This document shows positions 4,448 to 6,739 of a stretch of 6,739 nucleotides of DNA, piece after piece. The translations under genes were made by a program, and so were the position numbers. How positions within the stretch are numbered: the first letter of the stretch is position 1; each line of letters starts with the position of its first letter. The notes under the pieces are model-generated. The model saw nothing but the letters and a program-made list of their open reading frames with translations. It had not been told where the DNA came from and did no database searches. Where the stretch lies: the NCBI GenBank assembly GCA_900770275.1, contig CAAGJS010000269.1, forward strand, positions 1 through 6,739, read 5' to 3'. This stretch comes from Erysipelotrichaceae bacterium. GTDB lineage: Bacteria; Bacillota_I; Bacilli_A; Erysipelotrichales; Erysipelotrichaceae.

Positions 4448-5152
4448 TTATTCTGCCGCTTCGAGCGCAATCCTCATCATGTTGGTGAAGGACTTCTGAC
4501 GTTCCTCTGCCGTCGTCACCTGATGCGTCACCAGGCTGTCCGAAATCGTAAGCAGACATGCCGCATGCTTGCCAAGCATGTTTGCATTATGGAACAGTGC
4601 AAAGCTCTCCATCTCAACGGCAAGGCAATGATGTTCCTTAACCTTGGCCATATAGTCATCATTGAGGTGATAGAAGACATCGCCGGAATGAATGTTGCCC
4701 TCATGAAGCTCAATGCCAAGCTTCTTCGCAGCGGCTTCGATCTTCTGATTCAGCTCCTTCGACGGGTACATGACATCGCCTTCCGTACCATCCATAGCCT
4801 TTGCGTAGGTAGATTCCGAATAAGCGCCAGTCGAAAGAACGACATCAAACAGCTTCAGATCATCCACGTACGCACCAGCCGAACCGACACGAATAATGTT
4901 GTCCACATCATAGAACTTGAACAGCTCATACGAATAGATGCCGATCGAACCCATGCCCATACCGGATGCCATAACGGAAACACGCTTCCCGTTGTAGGTA
5001 CCCGTATAGCCATAGATGTTGCGGACCGACGTTACAAGCTTAGCGTCCTTCAGAAACGTATCAGCGATGAACTGTGCCCGCAGCGGATCACCCGGCATTA
5101 ATACTGTCTTTGCGAAATCGCCCTTTGAAGCTGAATTATGCGGTGTAGCCAT
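4448..5152 (-). CDS. deoD: Purine nucleoside phosphorylase, DeoD type
   Basis: This 234-residue cytosolic enzyme cleaves purine (deoxy)ribonucleosides with phosphate to give the free base and (deoxy)ribose 1-phosphate, for purine salvage. Its length fits the bacterial hexameric family (about 232-239). The phosphate site residues are present: G21 and R25 in MPGDPLRAQFIAD (19-31), R44 in SVRNIYGYTG, and R88 and S91 in IIRVGSAGAY (86-95). GMGMGSIGIYSYEL (64-77) and AVEMESFAL (178-186) contact the nucleoside. ISDSL (203-207) supplies the catalytic aspartate D205 with R218 nearby, equivalent to D204 and R217 of the E. coli enzyme. The start is ATG 5152 with GGAGG ten bases upstream. An in-frame extension of 47 codons would overlap the upstream gene and is not family-like. 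It lies 40 bases after the Mur-like ligase and is probably in its operon. Confidence 0.95.
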   Translation of the reverse strand: MATPHNSASKGDFAKTVLMPGDPLRAQFIADTFLKDAKLVTSVRNIYGYTGTYNGKRVSVMASGMGMGSIGIYSYELFKFYDVDNIIRVGSAGAYVDDLKLFDVVLSTGAYSESTYAKAMDGTEGDVMYPSKELNQKIEAAAKKLGIELHEGNIHSGDVFYHLNDDYMAKVKEHHCLAVEMESFALFHNANMLGKHAACLLTISDSLVTHQVTTAEERQKSFTNMMRIALEAAE

Positions 5153-5192
5153 GATTGTTCTTCCTCCGTTTTCCTGTCCGATCCTTACCGGC

Positions 5193-6739
5193 TTATTGGT
5201 TAAACGCATCCGGCAGATCGTTCTCCAATAGAATTGTATCCGAAGGCTTCGCATTCCGCCAAAGAATCGCGAACGCCTCCTTCTCTGTATCAACCGTCTT
5301 CACATGATCCAGATCAAAGCCGCTCAGTTTCAGACCCTCATAGATCGGCTCCGTCTGTTTCTTACCAACAAGGATCACTTCATCCACCTTGTCCTTCATT
5401 TCCGCACCAAAGGCACGGTTCAGCTCCTCCTGACGCGAACTGAGCTCAATCATTCCCGGCGTCACGATCCAACGATTCTCAGGCATCATGGAAAGCACCG
5501 AAAGCGCCATTGCCGCCCCGGTCGGATTGGCATTGAAGGCATCATCAATGAAATGCAGACCATTGATCTCCTTCTGTTCCAGCCGATGCTCGACCTGCTT
5601 CATCTCACGCACACCGCGCTGAATCTTCGCCCACGAAACGCCAAGATAGCGCGCCGCCGCGGTCGCAAAGAGAATATTGAGAATATTCAGCTCACCAAGC
5701 AGCTTCGTCTCCATATGGGCACGCTCATCCCCATGCACAATGTTAAACGAAGAACCCGAAGAAGAAAACGAAATGTTTTCCGCCCGATAATCCGCCTTGG
5801 GCCACCGAACCGCACAGGTCACGACCTTCACCGGATTATTGATCTTATAGTTACGAATGAATTCATTATCGTAATTCAGAATGCCAAGCCCATCCTTCGG
5901 AAGCAGCTCAATCATCTGCATCTTTTCATGAATGATGTTTTCCTGCGTCTTAAAGGTCTGCAGATGCTGAGGACCGATTGATGTCACAACACCGATCGAA
6001 GGCTCCACATACTTCATCAGTTCCGTAATATCACCGACATGATCCGCACCCATCTCACACACAAACACCTCATGGATCGGCTTCAGATATTCACGGATCG
6101 TCCGCGTAATGCCCATCGGCGTATTGTAGCTGGCTGGCGTCATCAGGGAATTGAACTGCTGCGAAAGCACCGTCTGAATTACATTCTTCGTACTTGTCTT
6201 ACCATAGGAGCCGGTAATGCCGATCTTGATCAGACCCGTATAGCTGTCAAGAATCTCCTTCGTCTTCTTCACATACCAGCGCTTGATCGCATTCTCAATC
6301 GGTTCCGTGATCCATCCCATCGGATAGATCAGAATCCACGGGCCAAAGTAGCACATCCCCAGCATCAGCCAGAGATTCAGCCGCCGATACGCATAAAGAA
6401 GAACCAGCTGAATGGCCGCATACAGAATCGCCAGAACCAGAATCTGACGCTTCACACGATTCGTAATAACCAGCGGCTTAATGTATACCTGTTTCCGTTC
6501 CCTGAAAAGCTCCCACACCGAAAGCACAGCGGCCAGCACCGTACAGAGAATCAGGATCATCCCCGTATCCAGATGCACGCACGCAAAGGCAACCGCCAGA
6601 ATCACCGCCGTCGGAATCGCAGCCCGCCTCGCACCGCCTTCAATGTTCACCTCAATCCACTGACTGTAGCGCGCCAGCTCATAACGGTTCTGCTGAAACA
6701 TATGCAGCGCATGACGAAACGGAACCAATGCCCCCAGAA
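5193..6739 (-). CDS. Membrane-anchored MurF-like Mur ligase, 5' end outside the window
   Basis: The frame is open at the right edge, so the N-terminus is missing; at least 515 codons are present. The TTG at 6728 is not a credible start. Counting from that codon, hydrophobic segments lie at about 36-73 and 94-140, enough for three or four membrane helices, in place of the usual MurF N-terminal substrate domain. The Mur ligase core follows: P-loop ITGSYGKTSTK (171-181), TPASYNTPMGITRTI (197-211), the Mg-binding EMGADHVGD (225-233), IGPQHLQTF (251-259) with its conserved histidine, and IDDAFNANPTGAAMAL (394-409) equivalent to MurF's D-Y-NANP motif. It ends LLENDLPDAFNQ. The enzyme would join an amino acid or dipeptide to a substrate using ATP, probably a cell-wall precursor at the membrane. 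MurF-like is the closest match, but the different N-terminus means the true substrate is uncertain. deoD follows after 40 bases. Confidence 0.85.
   Translation of the reverse strand, partial: LGALVPFRHALHMFQQNRYELARYSQWIEVNIEGGARRAAIPTAVILAVAFACVHLDTGMILILCTVLAAVLSVWELFRERKQVYIKPLVITNRVKRQILVLAILYAAIQLVLLYAYRRLNLWLMLGMCYFGPWILIYPMGWITEPIENAIKRWYVKKTKEILDSYTGLIKIGITGSYGKTSTKNVIQTVLSQQFNSLMTPASYNTPMGITRTIREYLKPIHEVFVCEMGADHVGDITELMKYVEPSIGVVTSIGPQHLQTFKTQENIIHEKMQMIELLPKDGLGILNYDNEFIRNYKINNPVKVVTCAVRWPKADYRAENISFSSSGSSFNIVHGDERAHMETKLLGELNILNILFATAAARYLGVSWAKIQRGVREMKQVEHRLEQKEINGLHFIDDAFNANPTGAAMALSVLSMMPENRWIVTPGMIELSSRQEELNRAFGAEMKDKVDEVILVGKKQTEPIYEGLKLSGFDLDHVKTVDTEKEAFAILWRNAKPSDTILLENDLPDAFNQ

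Noticed and set aside
4244..5101. 285-codon plus-strand open frame across tRNA-Ser and deoD
   Set aside because: It begins inside a tRNA gene and runs antisense to DeoD, whose active-site residues are all in place; no RBS or family features.
5153..5293. 47-residue N-terminal extension of DeoD
   Set aside because: It would overlap the upstream ligase gene, is Arg-rich and unlike the family; the ATG at 5152 has a GGAGG and gives the normal length.
5304..5981. 225-codon plus-strand open frame opposite the Mur-like ligase
   Set aside because: Arg/His-rich translation typical of an antisense frame; the minus-strand ligase motifs are unambiguous.

Overview
The window looks like a junction between ordinary low-GC Gram-positive (Firmicutes) chromosome on the right and a plasmid-type replication and partition module on the left. 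The phylum is inferred from the RepA_N-type initiator, AGGAGG-type ribosome binding sites, CCA-encoding tRNA genes and a membrane-anchored MurF-like ligase. I cannot name the genus. Every protein gene and tRNA lies on the minus strand, so the transcription order is right to left.

Right part (about 3989-6739): a Mur-ligase-like protein with an N-terminal membrane region (its 5' end is outside the window) is followed after 40 bases by deoD, a hexameric-type purine nucleoside phosphorylase, and then a stem-loop. Next comes a compact tRNA operon, Ser(GCT), Asp(GTC), Gly(GCC), with a good promoter upstream and a perfect 19-bp-stem intrinsic terminator downstream.

Left part (1-3960): in transcription order there is a small basic helix-turn-helix protein, a 287-base structured leader, repA, parA, parB, and an unrecognised gene that runs off the left edge. 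The middle of repA holds short imperfect palindromes (GTTTnnnTTTnAAAC), a GAT(A/T) tetranucleotide tract that is AT-rich, and a 24-bp alternating purine-pyrimidine run. In RepA_N replicons the origin lies inside the initiator gene, so this is the likely replication origin. The leader between the HTH gene and repA carries, on the opposite strand, a promoter and an intrinsic terminator that would define an antisense RNA of about 195 nt with several stem-loops. A possible 21-codon leader peptide ends across the repA start codon.

The least explained element is a 15-17 bp GC-rich hairpin (GGGGCGTTTCGCCCC) that recurs five times. It lies 15-16 bases upstream of the start codon of repA, of parA and of the left-edge gene, each time just before the ribosome binding site. 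A second copy lies about 22 bases further upstream in two of the three cases. The only left-side gene after repA that lacks it is parB, which appears translationally coupled to parA.

Together the left genes would start replication (RepA), control its copy number (antisense RNA, leader, perhaps the HTH protein) and segregate the element (ParA/ParB). The right genes serve cell-wall or envelope metabolism, purine salvage and translation.
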